From: CAYMLL01 sp964390645
Lineage (GTDB): Bacteria; Planctomycetota; UBA8108
Length of the DNA stretch: 6,259 nucleotides
Assembly (NCBI GenBank): GCA_964390645.1
Contig: CAYMLL010000384.1
Location: 1 to 6,259, forward strand
Direction: 5' to 3'
The notes beneath the pieces are model-generated. The model was not told the DNA's origin. It did not search any database and saw nothing but the letters and a program-made list of their open reading frames with translations. The translations under genes were made by a program, and so were the position numbers. This document shows positions 6,087 to 6,259 of the stretch, piece after piece (positions within the stretch are counted from its first letter, which is position 1; every line of letters starts with the position of its first letter).

Positions 6087-6259
6087 CAACGAAACACTGC
6101 AGAGAAGAACGGCTGCGGGGGGGGCGGGCGGGCGGCGCCGGGCAAGAGCAACAGCGGCCAGCCCGCGAAAAAGACTGGCAGCATCGACAGGCCCACGATG
6201 GGCACGTGGACCGCCAGGATGAAGGTGATGGCTTTCTTGATGTTGTCGAAGATCCGCCT
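6023..6259 (-). CDS. P-type cation-transport ATPase fragment, cut by the window edge, C-terminus lost
   Basis: Reading leftward from 6259, 40 codons (6259-6140) give RRIFDNIKKAITFILAVHVP, then IVGLSMLPVFFAGWPLLLLP. From memory of the family this matches the fifth-transmembrane-helix region of bacterial P-type cation ATPases, membrane pumps that couple ATP hydrolysis to cation transport. Those proteins continue with something like VHIVFLELIIDP and several more helices. Here the frame instead reads GAARPPPPQPFF and runs to a TAG at 6023-6025, antisense to the end of xerC. No frame downstream restores the expected helix, so this is not a simple frameshift. The 5' part, with the phosphorylation and ATP-binding domains, lies outside the window. 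Either the gene is a truncated remnant or the sequence is misjoined at the G-rich tract. The tail from 6139 to 6023 is probably not native ATPase sequence. Confidence 0.6.
   Translation of the reverse strand, partial: RRIFDNIKKAITFILAVHVPIVGLSMLPVFFAGWPLLLLPGAARPPPPQPFFSAVFRCYGRWWACSYCFCMPWVVTCV
6117..6142 (+). other. G-rich tract with G-quadruplex pattern
   Basis: An eight-G run (6117-6124) is followed by C-GGG-C-GGG-C and further G-rich sequence. Four GGG tracts with 1-2 nt loops can be drawn within 6117-6132, a standard G-quadruplex pattern on the + strand. It lies 30 nt after the xerC stop, at the point where the ATPase similarity ends. Such tracts are also difficult to sequence and assemble. 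Confidence 0.6.

Noticed and set aside
6086..6140. Simple frameshift as the cause of the ATPase break
   Set aside because: None of the - strand frames left of 6140 yields the expected following helix, so a one- or two-base indel in the G-run would not restore it.

Overview
This is a GC-rich bacterial window. Four genes lie head-to-tail on the + strand, and the remnant of a fifth enters from the right edge on the - strand. Codons strongly favour G or C at the third position, and one gene clearly starts with TTG. The gene set is chromosomal housekeeping rather than phage or plasmid. The transporter has a cleavable-type signal peptide and a large extracytoplasmic domain. I cannot fix the phylum from the sequence; a high-GC environmental bacterium is all I would claim.

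Layout. (1) 140-2392: a UvrD/PcrA-type superfamily 1A DNA helicase with all family motifs and the C-terminal Tudor-like domain. Its reading frame stays open back to the left edge. (2) 2437-4371: 44 nt later, a NicO/RcnA-type nickel/cobalt transporter. It has an extracytoplasmic N-terminal domain with an EF-hand-like loop and a central His-rich loop built from a 30-bp tandem repeat. (3) 4372-4625: 254 nt with no convincing gene, holding an 11-bp perfect inverted repeat that encloses a second, shorter stem. (4) 4626-4829: a 67-aa protein I do not recognise. (5) 4902-6086: a XerC-type tyrosine recombinase with an unusual acidic, Pro/Thr/Asp-rich N-terminal extension of about 97 residues. (6) 6140-6259, - strand: 40 codons that look like the fifth-transmembrane-helix region of a P-type cation-transport ATPase. 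The resemblance stops abruptly at a G-rich tract just downstream of xerC.

How the genes relate. The helicase and recombinase both serve chromosome maintenance: repair and replication-fork clearance, and dimer resolution. The transporter is functionally unrelated but may share the helicase transcript because the gap is short. No single multi-gene novel system is evident. The parts most worth a second look are the abrupt loss of the ATPase C-terminus at the G-rich tract, the recombinase extension, the structured interval upstream of the 67-aa gene, and the His-rich, EF-hand-bearing transporter.
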